Positions 44,628-54,557 are shown, counted from the stretch's first letter. The stretch is DNA of 64,000 nt from Paenibacillus sp. V4I3 (GCF_030817215.1 NZ_JAUSZA010000001.1:3756501-3820500), one strand, 5' to 3'. The notes: generated by a model not told the origin, from the letters alone. Program-made: numbers and translations.

Positions 44628-46131
44628 AATAAGCAAAATGATTAAGCCCCCTTTTATCATGATGCAGGCTAGTCGGATGACAATCTTGTTGGTTGGAATG
44701 GCTTTGCTCGTCTCTTTATTCATCGGTTATTCTAGTGCAACGCTAAGTCCTGAACTTAGTATCCAAATCACGATCCTGTCGATGCTGCTGTTTCCCGCTT
44801 TTGTGATGGCCTTGCTAGACTCGCGTCGATTGATTCCTTATATTCTTCTCGTTTGGGTCATTTGCCCGGAGATCCGAAGAATTCAAGATTGGATGGAAGG
44901 TACGTACCATTCTGTCTCCTTATTAAGCATTGCCCCACTGTTAACGAGTGCGGTGCTTATCATTCCAATCCTTGCCAAGTTTCACCAAATGGAATCTCGG
45001 ATATACAAGCTGCTCATTTATGTAGGTATTGTGCTGCTGTATGGAAGTCTGATTGGTGTAACTAAGAATGGGAGCGGAGCCTTCTATGACTTAGCTAACT
45101 ATTTGATTCCATTACTGTTAATCCCTTATGCTGCCTTATCTCATTTCGATAATAAAGCGCTGGATCGCTTAATTGTCGCATTTTCTAACACCGCCATCTT
45201 GGTTGCTGTTTATGGCATTATCCAATATGTGATGGTACCGCCCTGGGATGCTTTCTGGATGAACCATGTGGAAATGACCTCAATTGGTCACCCGCTACCC
45301 TTGGAGATCCGGGTGTTCTCTACGTTGAATTCCCCAGGACCAGCAGGGATGTATATGGGAACTGCGCTTGCACCGATGATTCTGGAAAAAAGGTGGCGGG
45401 GACCGCTGGGCTGGATCGGTATTATTCTGGTAACGGTGGGACTGCTCATCACATTAGTCCGTTCGGCTTGGGTTATGCTTTTCATTGACATCGCTATTTA
45501 TACGGCTGTATCAGCGGGTAGACAAAAATGGAAATTGATTGCTCAATTAACAGCCGTTATTGCAGCCATGTATCTCATTATTCCAAAGCTGCCGGGTGCA
45601 CAGGGGCTGATCGCCCGATTGGATACAATGACAGCTATTCAGGATGATCATTCCTACAATGAAAGACTAGATTTCTTTCATACCGTTTTCCCTATGTTGT
45701 TTGCTAAACCGCAAGGGTTAGGTCTTGGCAGTATTGGTGTCGGCACCAAGCTAAGTAACGGAGGGGCACTTGGTGAATATGGCATTTTCGATAATGGGTT
45801 CGTTGCCATTTTCCTTACCTTTGGCATTCTCGGAGGCTTGCTGTTTCTATGGGCCTTATGGCTCGTCACCCGTTATCTGTTATCCCAAAAAAAACAACCA
45901 GGCGGTATAACAGCTTACGGAAAACTGGGGCTCTCGGCTTTGCAAGGAAGTATCGTTTGTCTCGTGTTTGAAAATGGTTATACGGGTTTGAAAGGCTTTC
46001 TACTATGGATGGTCGTAGGAATTGGGATCATGGCGCATCAAACGATCGTTCAAGAGAGGAGGCAAATTCAGGATGCAGCAACCAGTCAACTTGAAAATAG
46101 TCCGCATAAAGCCTCTATTCGGCTTCATTAA
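44620..46131 (+). CDS. O-antigen ligase/polymerase-like membrane protein (second copy)
   Basis: Polytopic membrane protein, 503 residues with about eleven hydrophobic segments. The start is GTG 44620 within the end of the preceding gene, with GGAGGGG 13 bases upstream; ATG 44638 is an alternative. The periplasmic-type loop at about 330-385 holds ERLDFFHTVFPMLFAKPQGLGLG followed by FDNGFVAIFLTFGILGGLL, the O-antigen-ligase layout. It could be a second polymerase, a ligase attaching the polymer to another carrier, or a modifying enzyme. It ends 58 bp inside the flippase gene. Confidence 0.82.
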   Translation: MDEISKMIKPPFIMMQASRMTILLVGMALLVSLFIGYSSATLSPELSIQITILSMLLFPAFVMALLDSRRLIPYILLVWVICPEIRRIQDWMEGTYHSVSLLSIAPLLTSAVLIIPILAKFHQMESRIYKLLIYVGIVLLYGSLIGVTKNGSGAFYDLANYLIPLLLIPYAALSHFDNKALDRLIVAFSNTAILVAVYGIIQYVMVPPWDAFWMNHVEMTSIGHPLPLEIRVFSTLNSPGPAGMYMGTALAPMILEKRWRGPLGWIGIILVTVGLLITLVRSAWVMLFIDIAIYTAVSAGRQKWKLIAQLTAVIAAMYLIIPKLPGAQGLIARLDTMTAIQDDHSYNERLDFFHTVFPMLFAKPQGLGLGSIGVGTKLSNGGALGEYGIFDNGFVAIFLTFGILGGLLFLWALWLVTRYLLSQKKQPGGITAYGKLGLSALQGSIVCLVFENGYTGLKGFLLWMVVGIGIMAHQTIVQERRQIQDAATSQLENSPHKASIRLH

Positions 46132-47440
46132 AGCTTTCTTTTCAAGCAAGAGTCATATCTCGGCTTCCATTAGAACGATGTTTTTCAGTGTACTAATCTT
46201 AGTGATTAATATGCTTACAGGTATTTTGACAGCACGTTTTCTAGGACCATCCGGCCGAGGCGAGCAAGCGGCTATGGTCTTATGGTCACAGTTTCTAGCC
46301 TTTAGTTTCACTTTCGGTTTGCCTTCCGCCATTATTTACAACGTGAAAAAGAACATGAAGGATTCCGCCAAGCTTTATTCGACCGCTGTTCTCATGGGTT
46401 TGACAGCAGGCATGCTTGCAATGAGCTTGGGGATATTGGTTTTACCCTATTGGCTCCGTACGTATTCAGACAGCGTGGTCCTTTTTTCCCAATGGTCCAT
46501 GGTACTCGTGCCTCTCATCGTATTGTCCCAGATTAATAATGCGATGATGCAGGTGAGAGGCGAATATAAGCTGTTCAACCGTCTGCGCTTTCTTGTTCCG
46601 CTTAGTACGCTCATCGGTTTAGGGCTGCTAATCCTAACAAGAACAATGAATCCTTACACGTCAGCCGTGGCCTATCTCGCTCCGGCGGTTCCCTTTTACA
46701 TATGGACAACAGTGCGCTTACTTAATCAGTACAAATTCGTGATAAAGGATGCATTTCAATCCTTCAAGACATTAATCCGGTATGGTATTGGATCTTACGG
46801 TAACGATTTAATGGGCAATGTCTCCTATTATATCGATCAAATTGTAATTATCGGTCTCCTTAATCCAACGGAGCTTGGACTGTATGCGGTGGCGGTAAGC
46901 CTTTCTCGTGTAGTCAATATTTTCTCTACGTCCATTATTGTGGTGTTGTTCCCGAAAGCATCGGGTTTACCTAAGGATAAAGTCGTTGAGATGACATTCC
47001 GTGTATACAGGATCAGCACTTGTGTCGCTTTATTTTGCTCCATGATGATTATGCTGGTTGCACCTTTCGTAATGCCTCTACTGTATGGCCCTGATTTTAA
47101 GGAAGCGATCAGTGTTTTTCGAATGCTGCTGCTCGAAGTTTCCATATCCGGTGGAACCATGGTTTTGGCTCAAGCGTTCATGGCTTTAGGCAAGCCCAAG
47201 ATTGTTACGATTCTGCAAGGGATAGGGCTGCTAATCGTCATCCCGTTACTAACGGTACTGATTCCGAAGTTCGGATTGTTCGGTGCGGGAATGGCCATAT
47301 TATCATCGGGTTTACTGCGATTCGTCTTTATTCTACTAAATGTCAAATTCACCTTGAAGACGAAACTTCCTAAATTATTGATTAATAAAGATGATGTACG
47401 TTGGTTACTTTCAGCAATATCAGCATATAGAGCCAAATAA
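46073..47440 (+). CDS. Polysaccharide flippase (Wzx/MATE-like oligosaccharide exporter)
   Basis: Flips lipid-linked repeats across the membrane. It has 455 residues; ATG 46073 has GAGGAGG ten bases upstream, while 17 earlier open codons lie inside the preceding gene. There are about twelve to fourteen helices. Typical entry: SIRTMFFSVLILVINMLTGILTARFLGPSGRGEQAA; later FGLPSAIIYNV, YGIGSYGNDLMGNVSYYIDQIVI and LGLYAVAVSLSRVVNIF. It belongs to the MOP superfamily PST type. With two polymerase-like proteins and a Wzz it completes a Wzx/Wzy route. Confidence 0.92.
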   Translation: MQQPVNLKIVRIKPLFGFIKAFFSSKSHISASIRTMFFSVLILVINMLTGILTARFLGPSGRGEQAAMVLWSQFLAFSFTFGLPSAIIYNVKKNMKDSAKLYSTAVLMGLTAGMLAMSLGILVLPYWLRTYSDSVVLFSQWSMVLVPLIVLSQINNAMMQVRGEYKLFNRLRFLVPLSTLIGLGLLILTRTMNPYTSAVAYLAPAVPFYIWTTVRLLNQYKFVIKDAFQSFKTLIRYGIGSYGNDLMGNVSYYIDQIVIIGLLNPTELGLYAVAVSLSRVVNIFSTSIIVVLFPKASGLPKDKVVEMTFRVYRISTCVALFCSMMIMLVAPFVMPLLYGPDFKEAISVFRMLLLEVSISGGTMVLAQAFMALGKPKIVTILQGIGLLIVIPLLTVLIPKFGLFGAGMAILSSGLLRFVFILLNVKFTLKTKLPKLLINKDDVRWLLSAISAYRAK

Positions 47441-47471
47441 TTTGTTTGAAACTGGGGGAGGGGCGAACGAA

Positions 47472-48308
47472 ATGAGTCACTATAGTGACGCTGTGGGAGA
47501 GAATCGGATTTCTGTTGTCATCATTGCGCAAGACGATGAAACGAGAATAGCGGGTGCGATTGCCTCCTGCATGCCTTTTGCAGACGAAATTGTTGTCATT
47601 GATGGCGGGAGCAAGGACGGAACAGTCCGTGTATCTGAGCAGTTGGGCTGCAAGGTATATGTGAACGCTTGGCCTGGTTATGCAAAGCAGCGTATTTATG
47701 GCAGTGATCAAGCTACCTATGATTGGATTTTCGTTATTGATACCGATGAGGTTGTTAGTGAACCTCTAGCAGCATCGATTCAGAAGTTAAAAAATGACTT
47801 GTCTGATCCGAGCAAAGCTTATGCTGTCTTGCGTATAGGTGACTTTCTAGGACGCTGGATGGGCAAGGGCGAGAAGCTTGTCCGTCTCTATAACCGTACC
47901 GAAATTCAGTACCGGGAAAGTCTGGTGCATGAAACACCGGATGTCTCAAGTGAGAATATCGCGTATGTGCCAGGTGTTCTGTGGCATTATGGTTTCCGCA
48001 GCATTCATGATCACATTCAGCGGTTTAATAAGTATACCGATCTGGAAGCGGAAGGCGCTGTAGTTGCAGGGAAACAATTTAGTCTGCTGCGAATGTTCGT
48101 CCGTCCTCCCTTGCGATTTGTACAGAAATATATCGTTCATGGCTTGTATAAGAAGGGTATTCCAGGACTTGCAGTATCCCTCTTTTGGGGAATATACGAA
48201 TTCCTAGTATGTATGAAACAGTATGAGCTTGGGCTTGCTCGGAAAAGAGTGAAACAGGCTCAGGAAGAGCCAATTAAGGAGGGGAAAGCTTATGCTACAC
48301 TGCAATAG
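47472..48308 (+). CDS. Glycosyltransferase family 2 (beta-1,4-glucosyltransferase-like)
   Basis: GT-A glycosyltransferase, 278 residues. ATG 47472 lies eight bases behind GGGGGAGGGG; 27 earlier codons are open but overlap no ribosome site. Motifs: ISVVIIAQDDETRIAGAI, ADEIVVIDGGSKDGTV, then WIFVIDTDEVVSEPLA with the DTDE metal motif near 105, and YRESLVHETPDV near 160. A C-terminal amphipathic or hydrophobic segment (VSLFWGIYEFLVCM) probably anchors it to the membrane. Its type resembles WaaE/KdtX-like and LgtF-like enzymes. It ends 17 bp inside the next gene. Confidence 0.9.
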   Translation: MSHYSDAVGENRISVVIIAQDDETRIAGAIASCMPFADEIVVIDGGSKDGTVRVSEQLGCKVYVNAWPGYAKQRIYGSDQATYDWIFVIDTDEVVSEPLAASIQKLKNDLSDPSKAYAVLRIGDFLGRWMGKGEKLVRLYNRTEIQYRESLVHETPDVSSENIAYVPGVLWHYGFRSIHDHIQRFNKYTDLEAEGAVVAGKQFSLLRMFVRPPLRFVQKYIVHGLYKKGIPGLAVSLFWGIYEFLVCMKQYELGLARKRVKQAQEEPIKEGKAYATLQ

Positions 48309-49554
48309 TTTGCGGATCCTGTGTACCGGAATGGGTTGGCCATCTGCACAGCCTGGAGGTTTAAACACTTATTTCAAACATATTTGCGCAAGCTTAGCTA
48401 CCCGTCATGAGCTGGAGGCGCTGGTATGCAGTGCGAATAAGCCGGTCGTTCAAGATGACCTCCGCGTCACGAACGTAGCCGTCACCGATTTGAAGTTAAG
48501 TAAAAGACGTGATGCCTTTCGGAAGCACGCTGCTGATCTGATGAACGGGCAGGACATCGATATCGTTTATTCCCATTTTGCTCCCTATAGTATAGGAGTT
48601 GCCATGGAGGCTAAGGCGCGAAATATTCCGGTGGTGATGACGTTTCATGGTCCTTGGAGTGAGGAAATTAGGCTCGAAGGCAAGGGATTGAAGCATCGAA
48701 TCAAAACAATGATCGCGAAGAGCTGGGAGATGAAGGCTTATCGGCTGGCGGATGCTTTCATTGTATTAAGTGAAACCTTCCGTGATATTCTTCATCACAA
48801 GTACGGTGTCCCGCTTTCTAAGATTCACATCATACCAGGCGGAGCTGATGTTACCCGGTTCAAGCCGGCTGCGAATCGCACAGCGATAAGAAGGAAGTTG
48901 CAGCTGGAGGAAGGGACGACAGCGGTGTTGACCTTAAGAAGATTAGTCAACCGAATGGGTCTTCTTCAATTACTGGAAGCTTGGAAAGAGGTTGCGAGAA
49001 CGATTCCGGATGCCGTGCTGTTCATAGGTGGCAAAGGGCCGCTGCGAGATGAGCTGGAAAGCCGAATTGCTGAATATGGTCTCCAAGCTCGCGTTCGAAT
49101 GCTGGGCTACATCCCCGACGACGACCTTGCTGATTATTATCAGGCTGCTGATCTGTTCGTTGTACCTTCGCAAGCGTTAGAAGGCTTCGGATTAATTACC
49201 GTTGAAGCAATGGCCGCCGGGGTTCCAGTTATGGCAACACCGATTGGAGGCAATCGTGAGATTCTTCAGAAATACCGACCAGATATGCTGTTTGCAGGTA
49301 AAAGCAGCCAAGATATGGCTTCTGGTTTAATTCGCTTATTGCGGCACCGTGAAATGTGGCCCACCGCAGAGCAATGCAGAAGCCATGTGTTGGAGAATTA
49401 CACCTGGGATCGTGTATCCAAACAGGTAGATAGTGTATTTAATCACGTAATCGATCAACATATGATTGCTTATGGCGGCAATCGTCGGGTAACCGCTGGG
49501 AAGAAAGGAGGACGTGAACAGGATGAGGGTAGCTTATTTGGATCATACCGCTAG
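48292..49554 (+). CDS. Glycosyltransferase family 4
   Basis: Retaining GT-B glycosyltransferase, 420 residues. The N-terminal domain has the acceptor loop GMGWPSAQPGGLNTYFKHIC, and FHGPWSEEIRLEGKG near 118. The C-terminal domain has FIGGKGPLRDELESRI, RMLGYIPDDDLADYYQAADLFVVPS and the donor-binding ALEGFGLITVEAMAAGVPVMAT (E-x7-E). AGGAGGGG lies seven bases before the ATG. It overlaps its neighbours on both sides by a few tens of bases. Confidence 0.92.
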   Translation: MLHCNSLRILCTGMGWPSAQPGGLNTYFKHICASLATRHELEALVCSANKPVVQDDLRVTNVAVTDLKLSKRRDAFRKHAADLMNGQDIDIVYSHFAPYSIGVAMEAKARNIPVVMTFHGPWSEEIRLEGKGLKHRIKTMIAKSWEMKAYRLADAFIVLSETFRDILHHKYGVPLSKIHIIPGGADVTRFKPAANRTAIRRKLQLEEGTTAVLTLRRLVNRMGLLQLLEAWKEVARTIPDAVLFIGGKGPLRDELESRIAEYGLQARVRMLGYIPDDDLADYYQAADLFVVPSQALEGFGLITVEAMAAGVPVMATPIGGNREILQKYRPDMLFAGKSSQDMASGLIRLLRHREMWPTAEQCRSHVLENYTWDRVSKQVDSVFNHVIDQHMIAYGGNRRVTAGKKGGREQDEGSLFGSYR

Positions 49555-50665
49555 ATGGAGCGGGGGAGAAGTCGCACTTTATAACATTATTACCCATCTC
49601 GGAAACGAAGTAGACCCACTAGTCATTGTGGCCGAAGAGGGTGTGCTCGTAGAGCGGTTAAGAGATAAAGGTATCGACGTTCGCGTCTTGCCTTTAAGTG
49701 ATAAGGTACGCAATCGCAACCGGAATGCGGTGAATTTGCAAGCTGTATCTGCCGCTTTTGAGCTTCTCACCTATGGGAAGAGACTCTCCAAATTATTGAA
49801 AGCAGAACAAGTCGTCTGTGTACATACCAATTCGTTGAAATCTGCTTTTTATGGAGCTGTAGCTGCTAAATTGGCAGGTATTCCTCTCATCTGGCATATT
49901 CGGGACCATATTGGAGTTCCGTACTTGAAACCGATCGTCGCTCAGGCGATACGATGGATGTCCCGCTTGCTGCCGAACGGCGTCATAGCGAATTCTAATT
50001 CGACCTTGAATGCTCTGCATTTGCCGAAATCGAAAAAAACGTTAGTTGTCTACTCGGCTTTCGCAAAAACGAAGAATTCAAGGATTGCTGTAGAGAAAAA
50101 ATGGATGAAGCCCTACGTTGTTTTGCTAGTTGGCAGGCTAGCGGAGTGGAAAGGCCAACATATTTTACTCGAAGCGGCCAAGTCGTTTCTACCCGATCAA
50201 CAGGTTCAGTTCTGGTTAGCCGGGGATGCCTTGTTCGGGGAAGACGCGTATAAGCAGCAGCTGCTTCAGCAAATGGCAGATGACAAGCTGTACAATGTCA
50301 CCTTATTGGGTCATGTGGATGACATTCAAACATTAATGCAGCAAGCGGACCTTCTGGTACATACTTCCATAACTCCTGAGCCATTTGGTCAGGTCATCGT
50401 AGAAGGTATGGCGGCTGGATTACCCGTTATTGCATCTAACGAAGGCGGTCCGACTGAAACGGTTGTAAATGGCGAAACGGGACTTCTCATTACTCCCGGA
50501 GACCCCGCTTTGCTTGCCGATTCCATACGCTACCTGCTGGAGAATCCAGAAGTGCGGCGCAGAATGAGTGAGAATGGCATAAAACGCGTGGAACAACACT
50601 TTGTCATCGAACGAACCGTTACCCAAATCACTCATTACTATGCAGGTTTAATTGCTAACTCGTAA
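49523..50665 (+). CDS. Glycosyltransferase family 4
   Basis: Retaining GT-B glycosyltransferase, 380 residues. ATG 49523 is preferred; an in-frame GTG at 49514 sits only two bases from AGGAGG. The N-terminal domain has ARWSGGEVALYNIITHL and PLIWHIRDHIGVPYLK. The C-terminal domain has VLLVGRLAEWKGQHILLEA, VTLLGHVDDIQTLMQQADLLVHTS and the donor motif PEPFGQVIVEGMAAGLPVIAS. It begins inside the end of the preceding transferase gene, so the two are probably made together. Confidence 0.92.
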   Translation: MRVAYLDHTARWSGGEVALYNIITHLGNEVDPLVIVAEEGVLVERLRDKGIDVRVLPLSDKVRNRNRNAVNLQAVSAAFELLTYGKRLSKLLKAEQVVCVHTNSLKSAFYGAVAAKLAGIPLIWHIRDHIGVPYLKPIVAQAIRWMSRLLPNGVIANSNSTLNALHLPKSKKTLVVYSAFAKTKNSRIAVEKKWMKPYVVLLVGRLAEWKGQHILLEAAKSFLPDQQVQFWLAGDALFGEDAYKQQLLQQMADDKLYNVTLLGHVDDIQTLMQQADLLVHTSITPEPFGQVIVEGMAAGLPVIASNEGGPTETVVNGETGLLITPGDPALLADSIRYLLENPEVRRRMSENGIKRVEQHFVIERTVTQITHYYAGLIANS

Positions 50666-50695
50666 TTATCTGCTAGTAAATAAAGGATGGATCAA

Positions 50696-51796
50696 ATGAA
50701 AATAGCAATCGCGCATGATTATTTGGTTCAAATGGGCGGGGCCGAAAGAGTGGTTGAGGTCTTTCACCAAATGTACCCGAGTGCTCCCATCTATACGACC
50801 ATGTTTAGCAATAATCGACTGCTAGATGAGCTAAGAGATGCGGATATACGGGCCTCCTGGTTGCAAAAAATGCCCGGTGGGAAAAGTCATTTTAAAGAAA
50901 TGCTTCCCCTATATCCGTTTGCGATTAAGGATTTTGATTTCCGAGAATTCGATATTGTGCTTAGCTCCAGCAGCGCTTTCATGAAAAGTATTCAGGTTCC
51001 GAAGGAAACGTTTCACCTCTGTTACTGCCATACACCGATGCGATTCGCTTGGGATTATGACACGTATATGGAGCGACAAAGCAATTCAAGTGTGATGAAG
51101 CGGCTTTTGAAAATCTATATCGATAGGCTTAAGCAATGGGATCAAAAAACGTCGGCCAATGTGAATCAGTTTATCGCTAATTCCTCCGTCGTAAAAAATC
51201 GCATTCGTAATTATTACCAACGCGATTCCGATGTGATTTTTCCGCCGATTAATACGTCGCGATTCCATAGCTCATCTTCCATTGATGATTATTATTTGAT
51301 TGTATCGAGACTTGTTTCGTACAAGCGAATTGATCTGGCGGTAGAAGCATTTAATCGAAATGGACTGCCGTTATACATCGTTGGAGAAGGACCCGACATG
51401 GTGAGGCTTAAGGCAATGGCCAAAGGGAATATCCGCTTCCTGGGAAGGCTGGATGACGGTTCGGTCACTCAAATGATGGCGCAGTGCCGAGCGTTAATCT
51501 TTCCTGGTGAGGAGGATTTCGGCATTACACCGCTGGAAGCGAATGCTGCCGGAAGACCCGTAGTTGCTTATCAGGCAGGAGGTGCGCTAGATACAATTGT
51601 GCCTCATGTGAATGGTGTGTTCTTCAAACGGCAAGAGGTAGAGGATCTGCTGCTTGCTATTCAGGAACTTGAAAATCACGCTTGGGATGTAAGGCAAATT
51701 GTTCAGCACGCGCAGAAATTTGATGAGAAAACATTCATGGATAAACTAAAAGACTACATGGGTAAGGCCTACCAACAATTCAGAGAGGGGCATTAA
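50696..51796 (+). CDS. Glycosyltransferase family 4 (WbaZ-like, possible mannosyltransferase)
   Basis: Retaining GT-B glycosyltransferase, 366 residues. ATG 50696 lies eight bases behind AAAGGATGG. Distinctive features are KIAIAHDYLVQMGGAERVVEVFH at the N-terminus, the aromatic CYCHTPMRFAWDYDTYM near 110, YYLIVSRLVSYKRIDLAVEAFN near 205 and the donor motif GEEDFGITPLEANAAGRPVVAY near 270. These match a subgroup often annotated as mannosyl- or rhamnosyltransferases. GDP-mannose synthesis encoded at 53165 would fit a mannosyl donor. Confidence 0.9.
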   Translation: MKIAIAHDYLVQMGGAERVVEVFHQMYPSAPIYTTMFSNNRLLDELRDADIRASWLQKMPGGKSHFKEMLPLYPFAIKDFDFREFDIVLSSSSAFMKSIQVPKETFHLCYCHTPMRFAWDYDTYMERQSNSSVMKRLLKIYIDRLKQWDQKTSANVNQFIANSSVVKNRIRNYYQRDSDVIFPPINTSRFHSSSSIDDYYLIVSRLVSYKRIDLAVEAFNRNGLPLYIVGEGPDMVRLKAMAKGNIRFLGRLDDGSVTQMMAQCRALIFPGEEDFGITPLEANAAGRPVVAYQAGGALDTIVPHVNGVFFKRQEVEDLLLAIQELENHAWDVRQIVQHAQKFDEKTFMDKLKDYMGKAYQQFREGH

Positions 51797-51800
51797 TCGT

Positions 51801-53132
51801 ATGGATATTGCAGTAATCGGGACGGGGTATGTGGGGTTAGTTTCCGGGGTATGCTTCGCTGAAGTGGGCAATAACGTAATCTGTGTGGATCACGATGAAC
51901 AGAAAATTGAAAAGCTGCAAAACCTGATTTCTCCGATCTATGAACCTGGTATTGAACAACTGATGGAGAAGAATCTGAATGCCGGTCGGTTGGCCTTTAC
52001 CGCTGATTTGGCACAAGCCATCAGTCAATCCGAGCTCATTATCATTGCGGTGGGCACACCATCCTTACCAAATGGAGAGGCTAATCTGGCGTATATCGAG
52101 CAGGCAGCCATGGAAATTGGGAAGGCGATGAATAGCTATAAAATCATAGCTACAAAAAGCACAGTTCCTGTTGGCACGAACGAGCATATTCAAATGATTA
52201 TTGCCATGAATACGTTGCAGTCTTTCGACGTCGTATCGATTCCAGAGTTTCTGCGGGAAGGCTCGGCGATCGACGATACCCTTCATCCGGATCGGATTGT
52301 CCTCGGGATTGAAAATCCAAGCTTAGCCGCACCCCTCACTGAGCTGCACCGTTCATTTACCGATCAAATCTTCGTTACAAGTATTCGGAGTGCGGAGATG
52401 ATCAAGTACGCTTCGAATGCCTTTCTGGCGACCAAAATTTCCTTTATTAATGAAATATCGAACATTTGCGAGAAAGTTGGCGCAGATGTCACTGAAGTTG
52501 CCAAAGGAATGGGGCAAGATAAGCGAATTGGCTCTTCCTTTCTGAGTGCGGGTATCGGCTACGGAGGATCTTGCTTTCCCAAGGATACCGACGCGTTGAT
52601 TCAAATTGCCGGCAATGTCGACTATGAGTTTCAATTGTTAAAATCGGTTGTCGAGGTGAATAAATCGCAGCGTTATAAGGTGATTTCCAAGCTGGAGGCA
52701 TCACTCGGTCCGCTTAGCGGCAAATCCGTTGGCATCTGGGGATTGTCTTTTAAACCGAACACGGATGACATTCGTTATGCACCTTCCATCGAAATCGTTG
52801 AAACACTGATTCGTGCGGGAGCGCGGCTGAAGCTGTATGATCCCATTGCGATGGAGAAATTCAAGGAACGTATCGACCATCCGGCGATTCAGTGGTGTGA
52901 GAATGCCCTGGAGGCAGCCACGGGGTCCGACGCCATTTGTTTACTTACGGATTGGGAAGAATTCAAAGCGGTCCCGTTGTCACAGCTCATATTCGTCATG
53001 GAGCAGCCGATTCTTATTGATGGTCGCAATGTGTTTAGCAAAGAGCAGGTTCAGGGAACTGGACTCAAATATTATTCCGTAGGGAGACCTGACTTGATCG
53101 GGGCATCCCGTCCAAAAGCGCTGGCAAGATAA
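51801..53132 (+). CDS. ugd: UDP-glucose 6-dehydrogenase
   Basis: Oxidises UDP-glucose twice with NAD+ to UDP-glucuronate, 443 residues. The N-terminal NAD motif is AVIGTGYVGLVSGVCFAEVG. STVPVGT near 118 and the hinge KYASNAFLATKISFINEIS near 200 are conserved. The catalytic Cys258 is in IGYGGSCFPKD. The C-terminal UDP-binding domain has GLSFKPNTDDIRYAPSIEIV near 315 and ends with LIDGRNVF. All catalytic residues are present. It starts four bases after the mannosyl-type transferase stop and, together with galU, provides the acidic sugar. Confidence 0.96.
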   Translation: MDIAVIGTGYVGLVSGVCFAEVGNNVICVDHDEQKIEKLQNLISPIYEPGIEQLMEKNLNAGRLAFTADLAQAISQSELIIIAVGTPSLPNGEANLAYIEQAAMEIGKAMNSYKIIATKSTVPVGTNEHIQMIIAMNTLQSFDVVSIPEFLREGSAIDDTLHPDRIVLGIENPSLAAPLTELHRSFTDQIFVTSIRSAEMIKYASNAFLATKISFINEISNICEKVGADVTEVAKGMGQDKRIGSSFLSAGIGYGGSCFPKDTDALIQIAGNVDYEFQLLKSVVEVNKSQRYKVISKLEASLGPLSGKSVGIWGLSFKPNTDDIRYAPSIEIVETLIRAGARLKLYDPIAMEKFKERIDHPAIQWCENALEAATGSDAICLLTDWEEFKAVPLSQLIFVMEQPILIDGRNVFSKEQVQGTGLKYYSVGRPDLIGASRPKALAR

Positions 53133-53164
53133 TAGTCAAATAAACCGAGTGGAGCGTGGTATTC

Positions 53165-54535
53165 ATGAAATTGGTTCTTCTTTCCGGCGGGTCGGGTAAA
53201 CGACTATGGCCATTGTCCAATGATTCCAGATCTAAGCAATTCTTAAGGGTACTTGAAGATGCTGAAGGCAGAAGTGAATCCATGGTTCAACGTGTATGGA
53301 GACAACTGCAGAATACGGGCCTCGGCGATGATGCTTACTTGGCGACGAACCGCTCCCAGGTAGAAATGATCATAAGTCAATTGGGTGGCGACGCCCCTCT
53401 TATTGTTGAGCCTGAGAGAAGAGATACCTTCCCTGCAATCGCGCTTGCTGCTGCCTATATGTATGATGTCGAAAGTTTGCCCCTGAACACAGTGATTACG
53501 GTGTTACCCGTAGATCCGTATGTCGATGAGGCTTTCTTTCAGAAAATCAAACAGCTAGAGTATGTTCTGCACGAAACGGATGCGAATTTGGCACTAATGG
53601 GCGTTGTTCCAACGGTTCCGTCTGAGAAATACGGGTATATCGTTCCCTCTGACAAACGCAGAGAAGGGTCAGAAGCACTTCACGTTAACCATTTTGCTGA
53701 AAAGCCGAATCGTGAACAAGCAGCTGCCTTGATTGAACAGAAGGCGCTTTGGAACTGCGGTGTCTTCGCTTTCCGGCTAGGGTATCTCATTGAAGTCATG
53801 GTAGATAAGGGCATCCCGATTCAGTATGAAGAAATGCTTAAAAACTATCATAGATTAACGAAAATTAGCTTTGACTACGAAGTTGTAGAGAAGGAAGCCA
53901 GCTGTGTTGTCGTACCTTACGACGGCTATTGGAAAGACCTTGGCACCTGGAATACACTGACAGAGGAAATGAGTCGATCCCAGATCGGAACGGGCATCGT
54001 AACTGAGGATTCCGATAATACCCATTTGATTAATGAGCTGGACATTCCTGTTACGGTGATTGGGATTAAGGATGCCGTTATCGCCGTCAGCCCTGATGGG
54101 ATTCTAGTAACGAGCAAGTCGGAAAGTCCCCGGATTAAGGAAGTCATGAATAAAATTGAACACCGACCGATGTATGAGGAGCGCAGGTGGGGACGTTATC
54201 GAGTAATTGACTATGTCAAATATGCGGAAGATAATGAGGTGCTGACCAAACGGATTCTCGTCCATGCAGGTAAAAATATAAGCTATCAGCTGCATTATAA
54301 ACGCAGTGAAGTGTGGACGATCGTAAGCGGCGTTGCGGATATTGTCATTAATGACAAGCTCTATCAAGTGAAGCCTGGTGATGTCGTTCGAATACCAGAT
54401 GGAACCCGGCACAGCATTCGAGCCATAACGGATGTTGAATTTATCGAGGTCCAAAGCGGATCCGAATTAGTTGAAGAAGACACGGTTCGTATTTGTATGG
54501 CATGGAAGGATATCCCCCTTCACCAATTTATTTAA
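53165..54535 (+). CDS. manC: Mannose-1-phosphate guanylyltransferase / mannose-6-phosphate isomerase-type protein
   Basis: Makes GDP-mannose; bifunctional layout of 456 residues. ATG 53165 begins MKLVLLSGGSGKRLWPLSND, the pyrophosphorylase signature. EPERRDTFPAIALAAAY near 80, VLPVDPYVDE near 113, FAEKPN near 178 and WNCGVFAF near 197 follow. The C-terminal cupin domain (about 345-450) has RRWGRYRVIDY, ISYQLHYKRSEVW and the metal-site PGDVVRIPDGTRHSI. It is the last biosynthetic gene of the cluster; a hairpin follows and then two secreted glycosidase-like genes. Confidence 0.93.
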   Translation: MKLVLLSGGSGKRLWPLSNDSRSKQFLRVLEDAEGRSESMVQRVWRQLQNTGLGDDAYLATNRSQVEMIISQLGGDAPLIVEPERRDTFPAIALAAAYMYDVESLPLNTVITVLPVDPYVDEAFFQKIKQLEYVLHETDANLALMGVVPTVPSEKYGYIVPSDKRREGSEALHVNHFAEKPNREQAAALIEQKALWNCGVFAFRLGYLIEVMVDKGIPIQYEEMLKNYHRLTKISFDYEVVEKEASCVVVPYDGYWKDLGTWNTLTEEMSRSQIGTGIVTEDSDNTHLINELDIPVTVIGIKDAVIAVSPDGILVTSKSESPRIKEVMNKIEHRPMYEERRWGRYRVIDYVKYAEDNEVLTKRILVHAGKNISYQLHYKRSEVWTIVSGVADIVINDKLYQVKPGDVVRIPDGTRHSIRAITDVEFIEVQSGSELVEEDTVRICMAWKDIPLHQFI

Positions 54536-54557
54536 GATTTGTTTTGAAACAACGAAC

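Noticed and set aside
44620..46131. Assigning the second polymerase-like protein as a teichoic-acid or O-antigen ligase
   Set aside because: Sequence alone does not separate ligase from polymerase in this superfamily, so it is left general.
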